Shown here piece by piece: positions 7,914-16,131 of a stretch of 34,671 bases of DNA. The stretch's first letter is position 1. The number at the start of each line of letters is the position of its first letter. The stretch is from an uncultured Verrucomicrobia subdivision 3 bacterium (GTDB lineage Bacteria > Verrucomicrobiota > Verrucomicrobiia > Limisphaerales > UBA11358), in the NCBI GenBank assembly GCA_903888765.1, contig CAISVF010000593.1, positions 1 to 34,671 of the forward strand, written 5' to 3'. The translations under genes and the position numbers were made by a program. The notes beneath the pieces were generated by a model. The model was not told the origin of the DNA. It searched no databases and saw only the letters and a list, made by a program, of their open reading frames with translations.

Positions 7914-8999
7914 TCATGGTGCCAACCAAGCCCACGCGCACCACAACACAGGTGCTTGGCCGTGCAAATCTCCGGACATGCGTGGGCGATCCAGGTAAAA
8001 CTGCTTATCCCGGCTCTGGTTGGTTCCCACGCAAATGTCCTGAAGATTGCCGGATGCATCAATTTTGCCACATAGCGCCAGCCAACCACGCCGCGCGCAC
8101 CCGTCGTATTCCGCCGCGTCGAGCCAGCCTTGTTTCACCCCCACAATCATGGCATAGGTGAACATGGCAGTGCCGGAAGTTTCCTCCCATGCCGTCGGCT
8201 CATCCAAAAGCTGCCGCCACAGACCAGAGGGGGACTGGACCGACTTGAGTCCAGCCATCATTTTCCGGTATCCCGACATAAGCCGCGCATATTTTTCATG
8301 GGTGGGAGGCAGCGATTGCAAAACTTCCGCCAGCGCGGCGGCGACCCAGCCATTACCACGCGCCCAGAAAAATGGCGCTTCCGGCCCGTGATGGAACAGC
8401 CCGTTGGGCTCTTGCAGCCGGTCCAGATAAGCCGCGAGTTGCCTGGCCACCTGATCAGCATATTTCGCCTGCCGGGTTGCACGGTAGGCTTGAATTTGCA
8501 AACTGCCAATCATCCAGGCATCATCCACCCACCACCGTGTCTCGCGAGTAAGCCCATTGGTAAGCGGTTGCTCCCATTGCGCATCCGCCAAATGTAGTCC
8601 CAGCTTGAGAAAATTCTTGTCGCCATTGAGCAGATAAATTTCCAGCGGCACACCGCCAAAAACACTCAAGTCTACATGCCCTCCCGGGGGTATCAGATTT
8701 TTATGCTCCGGCAGCAGCACCGGGGCAAACCGGGCCATTAGTTTTTGATTTAACTCCTTGTCCTGCACGGCGCTGACGAAGCGCAGCGCGCCGAAACCGG
8801 CGCAGACCTCCGGATAAACGATGAAGCCGGTTTTATTAGTGCGGTAGTTGCGGGCCAGATAATTTTCCACGACCTGTCGCCCCACAGAGACCGGGTTGGC
8901 CTGATCCGGCCACAGAGCTGCTTTTTCGGCTGAGGCACAATTAGCAAACCATGATGTCGCCAAAGCAATGATCACCGACTGAAAAACAAGTTTGAGCAT
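7914..8999 (-). CDS. Exported glycoside hydrolase, GH88/GH105 type
   Basis: 361 residues with an N-terminal signal peptide (MLKLVFQSVIIALATSWFANCASA, cleavage near residue 24; Cys21 makes a lipobox conceivable but its context is poor). The rest looks like the alpha/alpha six-barrel of unsaturated glucuronyl/rhamnogalacturonyl hydrolases (YteR/YesR group). The WWVDDAW segment at 156-162 carries the probable catalytic Asp. Other family motifs are FFWARGNGWVAAALAEVL (210-227), SGLWRQLLDEP and ETSGTAMFTYAM. Such enzymes cleave unsaturated uronic-acid products left by polysaccharide lyases, for example from pectin. No lyase is nearby. The 138-base gap to the divergent kinase gene should hold promoters for both. 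Confidence 0.85.
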   Translation of the reverse strand: MLKLVFQSVIIALATSWFANCASAEKAALWPDQANPVSVGRQVVENYLARNYRTNKTGFIVYPEVCAGFGALRFVSAVQDKELNQKLMARFAPVLLPEHKNLIPPGGHVDLSVFGGVPLEIYLLNGDKNFLKLGLHLADAQWEQPLTNGLTRETRWWVDDAWMIGSLQIQAYRATRQAKYADQVARQLAAYLDRLQEPNGLFHHGPEAPFFWARGNGWVAAALAEVLQSLPPTHEKYARLMSGYRKMMAGLKSVQSPSGLWRQLLDEPTAWEETSGTAMFTYAMIVGVKQGWLDAAEYDGCARRGWLALCGKIDASGNLQDICVGTNQSRDKQFYLDRPRMSGDLHGQAPVLWCAWAWLAP

Positions 9000-9137
9000 A
9001 AAAAAATTAAATCAAATCAGAGGTGACAGCGCCATCGCCAATTCCGCTGATGCGATAGAGTCGCGAGGGAAAAATTGAAATCACTTGTCGAGGTTCAAAC
9101 GTCTGTTAGTTTTGCGGATAAATTTGTTGTTTTCCAC

Positions 9138-9677
9138 ATGAAGACCATCACAAAAGTATTCTGGCTGTTTGGCCGCTCCGGTGCCGGCAAAACCACCCTT
9201 GCGCAACACCTGCGCACCGGTTTAACAGACCGCCACCTTCCCGTCGTCTATTTGGATGGCGACGAGGTCCGCTCCAGCTTGTGTTCGGATCTCGGCTTCC
9301 GGCCCGAGGCACGGCTGGAGAATCACCGGCGCATTGCCGAAATTGCCCGGCTGCTTTCCAATCAGGGGATCAACGTGGTGGTTTCCACCATGGCACCAGA
9401 ACATCAGCAGCGGGATTTGGTGGCAAAAATTCTGAGCGACAAACTGGTCTGGTTTTACATCCACGCCTCGCTGGATGTCTGTATCCAGCGCGATCCCAAA
9501 GGGCTTTATAAACGGGCCTTGGCCGGCACGGTAAAGGAACTGATCAATTATCCATTTGAAGTCCCACGCCCGCAGGAACGCGAAAATTATATCAATACTG
9601 CGGCCCAAGGTGTGGAAGAGTGCTACCGGGAAATCCTGGCAGTTGTCAAAAGCCACCTTACTGATTTCGAAATTTGA
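9138..9677 (+). CDS. cysC: Adenylylsulfate kinase-like protein
   Basis: A P-loop kinase of 179 residues related to APS kinase, which phosphorylates adenylylsulfate to PAPS, the sulfate donor of sulfotransferases. Walker A is GRSGAGKTT at 12-20, followed by LDGDEVRSSL, DLGF and R-x-EN-x-RR-IAEIA, all typical of CysC. Two regions deviate: the usual ISP(F/Y)RxDR reads STMAPEHQQRD, and the KNFTGI...PYExPxxPE segment after KGLYKRALAG is replaced by VKELINYPFEVPRPQER. I chose the ATG at 9138 because CysC proteins start shortly before the P-loop; an ATG at 9075 would add 21 non-conserved residues. It converges on a sulfotransferase 40 bases away, which supports a role in making PAPS. A related small-molecule kinase is the main alternative. 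Confidence 0.8.
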   Translation: MKTITKVFWLFGRSGAGKTTLAQHLRTGLTDRHLPVVYLDGDEVRSSLCSDLGFRPEARLENHRRIAEIARLLSNQGINVVVSTMAPEHQQRDLVAKILSDKLVWFYIHASLDVCIQRDPKGLYKRALAGTVKELINYPFEVPRPQERENYINTAAQGVEECYREILAVVKSHLTDFEI

Positions 9678-9717
9678 CCAAGCAGATCGGGGGCCCGCCT
9701 ACAATCCAACTGTTGAG

Positions 9718-11076
9718 TCAATTCGCTTTTTCTAAACCCGGTTTGGAAATTTCCAAACGGATCCGATTACAAAACACCACCCAGATTTCCATGAGCAGAA
9801 AGCGGGTAATACTGTTCCAGGTGAAAACCATCCAGGATTTGTAATCAATATCGCCCTGCATTTGAATAACGGGACCGAGCATCGCACAAATCAAGACGAA
9901 CAGCGTGGCCCAGCGTATGCCTACGATTAACGCCACTGCCGAGCAAGGCAGAAGGTAGAAGAGCAAGAACATGATATGAGGGTTGGCATGGATATGCGCC
10001 CAACCAATCAGGCTGATCGCTGACGTGGCTACCACCAAAGTGGGATAATGTTCCTGCAACTCGCTCATCCAAGACGTTTTCTTGGGATGCGCATCCACCG
10101 GCGCATTGGTCACCCAGAATTTAAACTGGCGATAGACTCGCAGCCATGGCAGCGGAATGAATTCAAAGGCTGCGCGCACGCACGAATCATAAAAGCAAAG
10201 CAGGCGGCCGGCTTTTTGATGATAGAAGAATTCGACCGCGCCGGGTTCGGGTTTCGTGTCAGTATCAGTGCGGGCCAGCCATCGCTCCTGCAGACGTTCC
10301 CAACGATGGGAAAAACGCGCGAGTTTACTCCGGGTGGCAGGCGAGACGAGTTCTTTGTGGTATTTCTGGCGTTCAATAACACCCCGGCGTAGATGTGCGT
10401 GATGCGGCGCACGGTAGACCGATGATAGGTCAGCGTTGGTCAATTGCAGCATTTGCGGTGCAAAGGCCACGCCGAGAAACTCGCATAATTTTCGACAGAC
10501 AGGTTCGGGTTGGTCCACCAGTTGAGCGTAATTCACATGGAAAATCCTGGCACCTTTTTGCGCAAGTCGTTCGCCCTGAACGACGGTCTGTTCCTGAAAA
10601 TAAATGAGTCGGCTCAACATCCCGCGCCGGCCAAAGAAACGGGAAGTCTGGCCCGCTTTCAGCACACTCCGGTAGGTTTCTGTCGGGTCGCGCCAAACCA
10701 GCACGAACGTGGCCTTGGGATAATGGGTAAACAACTGTTCGAGCCGGGCGCAGTAGAACGGTGATTTTTCACCACTGACAGAGGCTCCTTTCATTTGCCC
10801 GAACACGCGATACAAATCCGAGGGATGGTCGATTCTTTCCGAAACTTTTGGCGTGGGGCCATCCATCAGGTTGTGGCGGGACAAGGACTGGTTATAAAAC
10901 TCCATTCGCTCCAGCCAATTGTGCCTGAAACGAAAATTGAGCAGGCTTTTCGGGAAATTCCAAATATCGCACTCATACATGAGCGCCACCTGCGGATTTT
11001 GATTCAGAATGGTGCAGAGCAGCGAAGTGCCCGAGCGGAAGACACCCACCACAAAGACTGGTTCCGCATTACGCAT
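9718..11076 (-). CDS. Sulfotransferase fused to C-terminal four-helix membrane module
   Basis: Residues 1 to about 270 form a PAPS-dependent sulfotransferase: the 5'-phosphosulfate loop is VGVFRSGTSLL (10-20) and the 3'-phosphate site is VLVWRDPTETYRSVLKAG (125-142), followed by HVNYAQLVDQP. After a linker, residues about 345-440 contain four hydrophobic segments (near 345-360, 366-386, 387-408 and 420-438). FLLFYLLPCSAVALIVGIRW, then TWNSITRFLLMEIWVVFCNRIR, resembles the membrane module usually found at the N terminus of histidine kinases and GGDEF proteins. Here it ends the protein after only 12 more residues. The catalytic part is probably cytoplasmic and membrane-tethered. The adjacent APS-kinase-like gene could provide its donor. 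The acceptor is unknown (glycan, lipid or protein). Confidence 0.82.
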   Translation of the reverse strand: MRNAEPVFVVGVFRSGTSLLCTILNQNPQVALMYECDIWNFPKSLLNFRFRHNWLERMEFYNQSLSRHNLMDGPTPKVSERIDHPSDLYRVFGQMKGASVSGEKSPFYCARLEQLFTHYPKATFVLVWRDPTETYRSVLKAGQTSRFFGRRGMLSRLIYFQEQTVVQGERLAQKGARIFHVNYAQLVDQPEPVCRKLCEFLGVAFAPQMLQLTNADLSSVYRAPHHAHLRRGVIERQKYHKELVSPATRSKLARFSHRWERLQERWLARTDTDTKPEPGAVEFFYHQKAGRLLCFYDSCVRAAFEFIPLPWLRVYRQFKFWVTNAPVDAHPKKTSWMSELQEHYPTLVVATSAISLIGWAHIHANPHIMFLLFYLLPCSAVALIVGIRWATLFVLICAMLGPVIQMQGDIDYKSWMVFTWNSITRFLLMEIWVVFCNRIRLEISKPGLEKAN

Positions 11077-11123
11077 TTTTATACCGACTTAAGAAACCTC
11101 ATAAATCTCTCTTTGTCAATGGT

Positions 11124-11423
11124 TTAGCAAGGTTTTGCCTGGGCCAAAGCATCTAAATTTCCTTCGGTTTGACTTCCCAGCCATGTCAGCAAATACGCTT
11201 GATCCCAATTGGCGTTGAGCCTTTTCCCGCGGATGCCTCGTTTTTTAGTCTGGTCGCGTGGCAACAGGTTCAGCGCCAGTTGCCGCAAGGTGGCCAGGTT
11301 TTCTGCGGCGTAGTCTTCCGGCGCGCAACTCTGGTCTTCGCGGAAACAAAATTCCAGCACCCAGTTGAGTTTATTTTCCATGCCCCAGTGTCCCCGTACC
11401 GCGCGGGCAAAAGTTAGCCGCAA
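11124..11423 (-). pseudogene. ISAs1-family transposase, C-terminal fragment
   Basis: A 99-codon frame matching the C terminus of ISAs1-family transposases: FARAVRGHWGMENKLNWVL, then FREDQSCAPEDYAAENLATLR, LALNLLPRDQTKKRGIRGKR and NWDQAYLL. The motif RGHWG(I/M)EN-x-LHWVLD-x-x-F-x-ED is the hallmark of the family. A full enzyme has roughly 370-400 residues, so only the last quarter remains. The first two DDE acids are not recognisable upstream on this strand, where the frame breaks near 11410. It lies 47 bases from the start of the sulfotransferase gene. Terminal inverted repeats were not found. Confidence 0.85.
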
Positions 11424-11940
11424 AACTGGTGCAGCAACGGGCGGGACTTCAAGTCGTCAAGGAACCTCCGGTGGTGGGGAACTGATAGACAAACTTGGCG
11501 ATAAAGGCGTGCGCCAGTCAAATGCGCCCACAAGGCGTACACTCGTTGCCGCACCATTCGTATGGGCGGGTAAAGCGCCCCAGATCGGTGAGCGAAATGA
11601 CTTCGCAAAATTGGTGATCCAAGGCGCTCAACAGGCCCAGTTCAGCCGTGAGCATGGGGAAAATCGTCGTGAGGTCAGCCAGGAAAGCTATGGTACCGCG
11701 CATGTGTTCTCGTTCAATTAAACCAACAATAATCCCCAATAATCCGGGGTTTCGAAAAAGCCCCTCTATATGACGGTTGGCCACTGCGCCGATGAATCGA
11801 TAATTTACTCGAGGCATGATCAAACTGTTTTGGTAATACATCGGTCATTGACCATTACCCGAAGCGTCAATGGAAATTTAAAGCCTTCCTTAGTATATTT
11901 GTCCGCTTGACATGGCCCGGCTTTGCAGCGGAAATAAAGC
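11424..11940. other. Non-coding or decayed stretch before the cupin gene
   Basis: About 500 bases with no recognisable gene. Minus-strand frames at 11518-11841 and 11414-11608 are open but resemble no family I know and overlap one another; they may be degraded upstream parts of the ISAs1 element. The right end carries the short palindrome GGTCATTGACC (11843-11853) and a possible promoter for the cupin gene. Confidence 0.5.
11871..11899 (+). promoter_or_regulatory. Possible promoter of the cupin gene
   Basis: TGGAAA (11871-11876, 4 of 6 consensus) and TATATT (11894-11899, 5 of 6) are separated by 17 bases. The start site would be near 11906, giving a 35-base leader before the ATG at 11941. 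A perfect TTGACA at 11907-11912 lies too close to the gene to serve as its -35 element. Weak evidence. Confidence 0.3.
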
Positions 11941-12384
11941 ATGATTACCCGCCGTGATTTGTGTGTTGCTGTCGTGGCCACCGCGTCTGCCGTCGCCGCG
12001 ATGGCGTTGGCCGAGACAGTCGGCAAGCCGCTGATGCACTCCTCCATTTTTAATTGGGCCACGCTTAAAGTCACGCCTACGAAACAAGGCGAGCGCCGCG
12101 CGGTTTTCGATTCGCCCACGCCCACTCTGGCCGATTTTGAATGCCACATTACCACCCTCAATCCGGGCGAATCTCCCCACCCGCCGCACCGCCATGCGGA
12201 CGAGGAATTAATGATCATCCGGGAAGGCACTGTGGAGGCCTTGCAAGGCGACCGAACCAATCTAGTGACGACCGGCGGTATTATTTTCGAGGCATCCAAC
12301 GAGTTGCATGGCTTACGTAATATGGGCACAAATCGTGCAACCTATTTTGTTTTCAAATTCTCGCCGCATGATCTCGTCAAATGA
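11941..12384 (+). CDS. Tat-exported cupin-domain protein
   Basis: 147 residues. The N terminus MITRRDLCVAV followed by an Ala-rich hydrophobic stretch to about residue 25 is a plausible twin-arginine signal. The rest is a single cupin barrel: motif 1 HPPHRHADEELMIIREGTVE supplies the metal-binding His, His and Glu, and motif 2 NELHGLRNMGTNRATYFVF the last His. A folded, metal-loaded cupin would explain Tat rather than Sec export. Small cupins may be sugar-modifying enzymes, dioxygenases or binding proteins; the sequence does not decide. Neighbours are unrelated. Confidence 0.8.
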   Translation: MITRRDLCVAVVATASAVAAMALAETVGKPLMHSSIFNWATLKVTPTKQGERRAVFDSPTPTLADFECHITTLNPGESPHPPHRHADEELMIIREGTVEALQGDRTNLVTTGGIIFEASNELHGLRNMGTNRATYFVFKFSPHDLVK

Positions 12385-12459
12385 GTTTTTTGAGGGCCGT
12401 CCCAAAAGTGCCGGGTTTCTATCGTTGACGGAGGGGTAACCGTGGCATGGTAATGGTCA

Positions 12460-12801
12460 GTGCCTGTTCAAGATACCGTTCGTAATTTATCGGAGGACCA
12501 ACGGGAAATCATGGTTAAAATGGAATTCCAAAAAGCCCGGCACCGCCAAAAGCTGTTGGATCAGGCACGCGGCGGCTGGCGGTCTTGCTATTTCCAGCTC
12601 TTCTTCCTTGGCCTCTTTGTGGCAATGGGCATGCTTTACGCCTTCAATGCTTTCCACTGTCAGGTCAGTCCGGCCATTGTTTTATTGCCTATGGTCACTG
12701 TTCTGGACTTCATGTTGAATGCCCAAGCTGCCCAGGATCATCGCTATCTGGATGCCCTGATGGAACTGATGGATGTCGACCGCCCTGCGGGAGATCACTA
12801 A
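12460..12801 (+). CDS. Small two-helix membrane protein, unknown function
   Basis: Not recognised. 113 residues from the GTG at 12460, or 96 from the ATG at 12511, which has GGAGGA at 12492-12497, rather far upstream. The first 40 residues are charged and probably helical (MVKMEFQKARHRQKLLDQA). Two hydrophobic stretches follow, CYFQLFFLGLFVAMGMLYAF and SPAIVLLPMVTVLDFML, then an acidic tail (DRPAGDH). The layout suggests both ends face the cytoplasm. Codon use and the clean membrane pattern favour a real gene over a chance frame. Confidence 0.55.
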   Translation: MPVQDTVRNLSEDQREIMVKMEFQKARHRQKLLDQARGGWRSCYFQLFFLGLFVAMGMLYAFNAFHCQVSPAIVLLPMVTVLDFMLNAQAAQDHRYLDALMELMDVDRPAGDH

Positions 12802-12902
12802 ATTTTCCGTTTGCCTGATTTTTCAGGTGCTGCCTTGCGCGATGCAGGTCGGCCCTATGGGTAATTCTGTTAATTAATTCCGGAGCTTGATAACATGAGC
12901 CC

Positions 12903-13868
12903 GTGAGTGATTTGACCATTGCACTATTGGGCGCTTTACTGGCCACCAACCAACCACTAGCTGTCAGCAATCTGGTGGCAGAACACACCAGCCTGGCTCT
13001 CCCCATTGTGAATGTCAATGACCCGGTCGAAACCCAATTACACGAGTTGATGGCTGCCGATGACGCCGCGCTAACGGAGGTCAATACTTGGATCCGCACC
13101 AATCAGATTCCCCGCACGGACACCAACGGCACCGCCTTATTTAACCGGCAAATCCTGAATCGCTTTGACGTGGTGAAACAGGGGTACCAGAATTTCCTGC
13201 GCAATCATCCCGACAGCGCGCGCGGGTATCTGGCTTACGGCAGCTTTCTGGGCGATATCGGCGAGGAAGATGCCGCCCGGGTGCAATATGAAAATTCCAA
13301 GCAGCTCGATCCCAAGAACCCCGCAGTCTGGAATCAGCTCGCCAATTATTTCGGCGAACATGGGGAGCTGACCAATGCTTTTACGCATTACACGGAAGCC
13401 ATCCGGCTGGACCCAGCGGAGCCGGTTTATTACCGGAATTTTGCCACCACGGTGTACCTATACCGCAAAGATGCGAGGGAGTTTTACCAACTCACGGAGC
13501 CAGAGGTGTTCGACAAGGCTCTGGGCCTGTATCAGCAGGCCATGAAGCTTGCCCCCGCCGACTTTGTCCTCGCCACCGACTTTGCGGAAAGCTACTACGG
13601 CATTCACCCGCTGCGCACCAACGATGCACTGATGGCCTGGACGAATACCTTGGTGATTGCCTCCACCGATGCCGAGCGCCAAGGTGTGGAGTTGCACCTC
13701 GCCCGTGTGAAAATTTCGGCGGGCAACTTCATCGAGGCGAGTAATCATCTCGCGGGCGTCACCAATACGGCTTATGCGGAACTGAAGCGCCGCCTGGTTC
13801 GAAGCCTGACTGAGCATCAGAACCCTGGCTCCAATGCTGTACCTGCGCTGCTGGCCCCCAAAAGCTAG
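12903..13868 (+). CDS. TPR-repeat protein, probably exported
   Basis: 321 residues from a GTG start; an in-frame stop at 12891-12893 leaves no earlier start. The N terminus (DLTIALLGALLATNQPLA) is hydrophobic enough for a weak signal peptide. Residues about 95-215 contain tetratricopeptide-like helices: SARGYLAYGSFLGDIGEEDAARVQYENSKQLDP, then AVWNQLANYFGEHGELTNAFTHYTEAIRLDP, then FDKALGLYQQAMKLAP. TPRs mediate protein-protein contact, so this is probably a scaffold or assembly protein. The partner is unknown. hisI follows 58 bases downstream and may be co-transcribed. Confidence 0.75.
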   Translation: MSDLTIALLGALLATNQPLAVSNLVAEHTSLALPIVNVNDPVETQLHELMAADDAALTEVNTWIRTNQIPRTDTNGTALFNRQILNRFDVVKQGYQNFLRNHPDSARGYLAYGSFLGDIGEEDAARVQYENSKQLDPKNPAVWNQLANYFGEHGELTNAFTHYTEAIRLDPAEPVYYRNFATTVYLYRKDAREFYQLTEPEVFDKALGLYQQAMKLAPADFVLATDFAESYYGIHPLRTNDALMAWTNTLVIASTDAERQGVELHLARVKISAGNFIEASNHLAGVTNTAYAELKRRLVRSLTEHQNPGSNAVPALLAPKS

Positions 13869-13926
13869 CAGATTGGGCAACTTCAGACTTTTTGGTTTGG
13901 CGGGTTTATGCTGGAATAGCGGTGGT

Positions 13927-14319
13927 ATGAGTTTTTACGACCAATTGAAATTTGATGCGCAGGGCCTGATACCCGCGATCATTCAGGAGCAGAAAACCGG
14001 CCGCGTGGTGATGATGGCGTGGATGAACCGGGCTTCGCTGGAAAGCACCATCAAGACTGGTAAAACGCACTTCTGGAGCCGCTCGCGCCAGAAATTCTGG
14101 ATGAAGGGAGAGGAAAGCGGAAACACCCAGTCCGTCCGGGACATCGCCTTTGATTGCGACGGTGACTGTCTGCTCATTCAGGTGGAACAAAACGGCCCCG
14201 CTTGCCACGAAGGCTACCAATCCTGTTTCTTCCGTTCCATCGAAGGCCAAGGCGAGACGTTTAAGACGACCGAACTCCGGCTCAAAACGCCTGAAGAGCT
14301 TTACGGAAAGAAAAAGTGA
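13927..14319 (+). CDS. hisI: Phosphoribosyl-AMP cyclohydrolase
   Basis: Catalyses the third step of histidine synthesis, opening the purine ring of phosphoribosyl-AMP. The 130-residue stand-alone HisI form lacks the HisE pyrophosphohydrolase domain found in fused HisIE. Key features are MMAWMN (29-34), THFWSRSR, the metal-binding DCDGD (76-80) and the zinc cysteines Cys77, Cys93 (GPACHEG) and Cys100 (SCFFR). The open frame starts at 13834, but the family N terminus fits the ATG at 13927. hisA lies 6 kb upstream, so the histidine genes are dispersed. trpE begins 112 bases downstream. Confidence 0.95.
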   Translation: MSFYDQLKFDAQGLIPAIIQEQKTGRVVMMAWMNRASLESTIKTGKTHFWSRSRQKFWMKGEESGNTQSVRDIAFDCDGDCLLIQVEQNGPACHEGYQSCFFRSIEGQGETFKTTELRLKTPEELYGKKK

Positions 14320-14431
14320 TTTACCCTGCCGCCAATCAGCCGTCCGGAGGTTGGGGCGCGAAGGCAGGTCACCTTGCGCGGGTGTGGGCTTCGGGCTTTC
14401 GTTTTCTGCGGGCTTAGGCTAATAGTAGCGC

Positions 14432-15934
14432 ATGTATTCGCCCAACCTTGATGAATTTCAGAAACTCGCGATGCAGGGAAATTTGATTCCCGTCGCGCGG
14501 CGCATTCTGGCTGATCTGGAAACCCCGCTCTCGGCCTATCGTAAAATTCGTGGCCAGGGCGAATCTTTCCTTTTTGAATCGGTGGAAGGTGGCGAGCATG
14601 TGGGGCGCTACTCCTTCGTCGGTTGCAACCCGCGCGCCATCATTCGTCAGGACGACCGGCATGTGCAGGTTTTCGAGAATGGTCGTGTCACGCAAAGTTT
14701 CGTCATCGGCCAGGATGTAAAAGACGGGCTTGAGGTGGTCGAGCGCGTGATGAAACAATTTCGGGCGGTGGCGACGCCCGGTTTGCCTCGCTTTACCGGC
14801 GGGGCCATTGGCTTCATCGGCTATGAATTTATTCATGATGTGGAGCCGGTCGTGCCTCGTCCGCCGCAGGATGAACTTCAGACCCCGGTCATGTATTTCC
14901 TCATCGCCGATCAATTGCTCTCGTTTGATCGCGCGCAGCAGACCATTACGATTCTCGTCAATGCTGTCTTGGATGAAGCGACGAGCGCCGGGGAAGCTTA
15001 CGAAAATGCCACCAGCGAAATTGACCGCATCATCTCGTTGCTCGAGCAACCCAGCGAGCACCAGCCGGTGACGTTACCGGATGCGGTCGCCCCGCTGCCT
15101 TTCACGTCGAACCTGTCGCCGGAAAAATTTCATGCGAACGTTCTGTCAGCCAAGAAATTCATTACCTCGGGCGACATTATCCAGGTTGTCGGGTCGCAGC
15201 GGTTTTCTGCGCCGGTCACCGCTTCCCCGCTGGATATCTATCGCGCCACGCGATCCACCAATCCGTCGCCTTACATGTTTTTGCTGGAGTTGGAGGGCTT
15301 TTCCCTCGTTGGCGCTTCTCCGGAACTGCACGTCCGTTGCGAGGATGGCAACATTGAAATCCGTCCCATCGCTGGCACCCGGAAACGCGGTCAGACAGAA
15401 GTCGAAGATGCCGCGCTGGAAAAGGAATTGCTAGCGGACCCCAAGGAGCGCGCTGAACACGTCATGCTGGTGGACCTGGCCCGCAATGACATCGGCCGCG
15501 TCTGCGATTTTGGCAGCGTACAAGTAAAGGATCTGATGGTCATCGAACGTTACAGCCACGTCATGCATATCGTCTCACAGGTGGAAGGGAAATTGTCAGC
15601 AAACAAATCTGTTTACGACCTCATGCGTGCGACTTTTCCCGCCGGCACTTTGAGCGGGGCGCCCAAAATCCGCGCCATGCAGATTATTGCCGAACTGGAG
15701 CAGACCGCGCGCGGACCTTACGGCGGCTGCGTGGGGTATTTTTCTTTTAATGGCAATCTGGATTGCTGCATTACCATTCGCACTGCGCTCATCAAGGATG
15801 GCAAAGCTTACGTCCAAGCTGGCGGTGGGTGGGTAAATGATTCCACCCCAGAAGCGGAGTTTCAGGAAACGGTTAACAAGTCCATGTCCATGCGCAAGGC
15901 AATAGCACTGGCGGAAAATTTTGCGCAACGCTAG
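14432..15934 (+). CDS. trpE: Anthranilate synthase component I
   Basis: Converts chorismate to anthranilate, the first step of tryptophan synthesis, using ammonia from TrpG. The 500 residues match family length. The N-terminal regulatory segment carries FLFESVEGGEHVGRYSF, equivalent to the tryptophan-binding LLES motif, so feedback inhibition is likely. Chorismate-binding motifs follow: GDIIQVVGSQRF, SLVGASPE, RPIAGTRKRG, LVDLARNDIGRV, YSHVMHIVSQVEG, FPAGTLSGAPK and QAGGGWVNDS. No leader peptide with Trp codons is evident in the 112 bases upstream. trpG follows after a 197-base gap. Confidence 0.97.
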   Translation: MYSPNLDEFQKLAMQGNLIPVARRILADLETPLSAYRKIRGQGESFLFESVEGGEHVGRYSFVGCNPRAIIRQDDRHVQVFENGRVTQSFVIGQDVKDGLEVVERVMKQFRAVATPGLPRFTGGAIGFIGYEFIHDVEPVVPRPPQDELQTPVMYFLIADQLLSFDRAQQTITILVNAVLDEATSAGEAYENATSEIDRIISLLEQPSEHQPVTLPDAVAPLPFTSNLSPEKFHANVLSAKKFITSGDIIQVVGSQRFSAPVTASPLDIYRATRSTNPSPYMFLLELEGFSLVGASPELHVRCEDGNIEIRPIAGTRKRGQTEVEDAALEKELLADPKERAEHVMLVDLARNDIGRVCDFGSVQVKDLMVIERYSHVMHIVSQVEGKLSANKSVYDLMRATFPAGTLSGAPKIRAMQIIAELEQTARGPYGGCVGYFSFNGNLDCCITIRTALIKDGKAYVQAGGGWVNDSTPEAEFQETVNKSMSMRKAIALAENFAQR

Positions 15935-16131
15935 CTGCGTGGATTCATGGGCAATGCGTGAATGTGAAGGTAATGTTCAGTCTCTGGTCAGCGTCCATGT
16001 TGTTGCATCCGAGGTTTATGCTCCTTGCTTTCATCCCCGCTGCGAGAATCGCGGTTGTGTAATCTCTTCGCGCACACCGCTGGATTTCCACTTTTATTTT
16101 CGAGGGCATGGTGTAGCTTTCTAGTCGCGAC

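Noticed and set aside
11365-11721. 118-codon plus-strand frame across the ISAs1 region
   Set aside because: Its first part is antisense to the transposase fragment, and the composition does not look like a protein family.
12814-12827. Hairpin CCTGA-TTTT-TCAGG after the small membrane protein gene
   Set aside because: Short AT-rich stem without a following T-run; weak as a terminator.
15921-16124. 67-codon frame between trpE and trpG
   Set aside because: Overlaps the trpE end, lacks family resemblance and has a chance-like composition; treated as non-coding.
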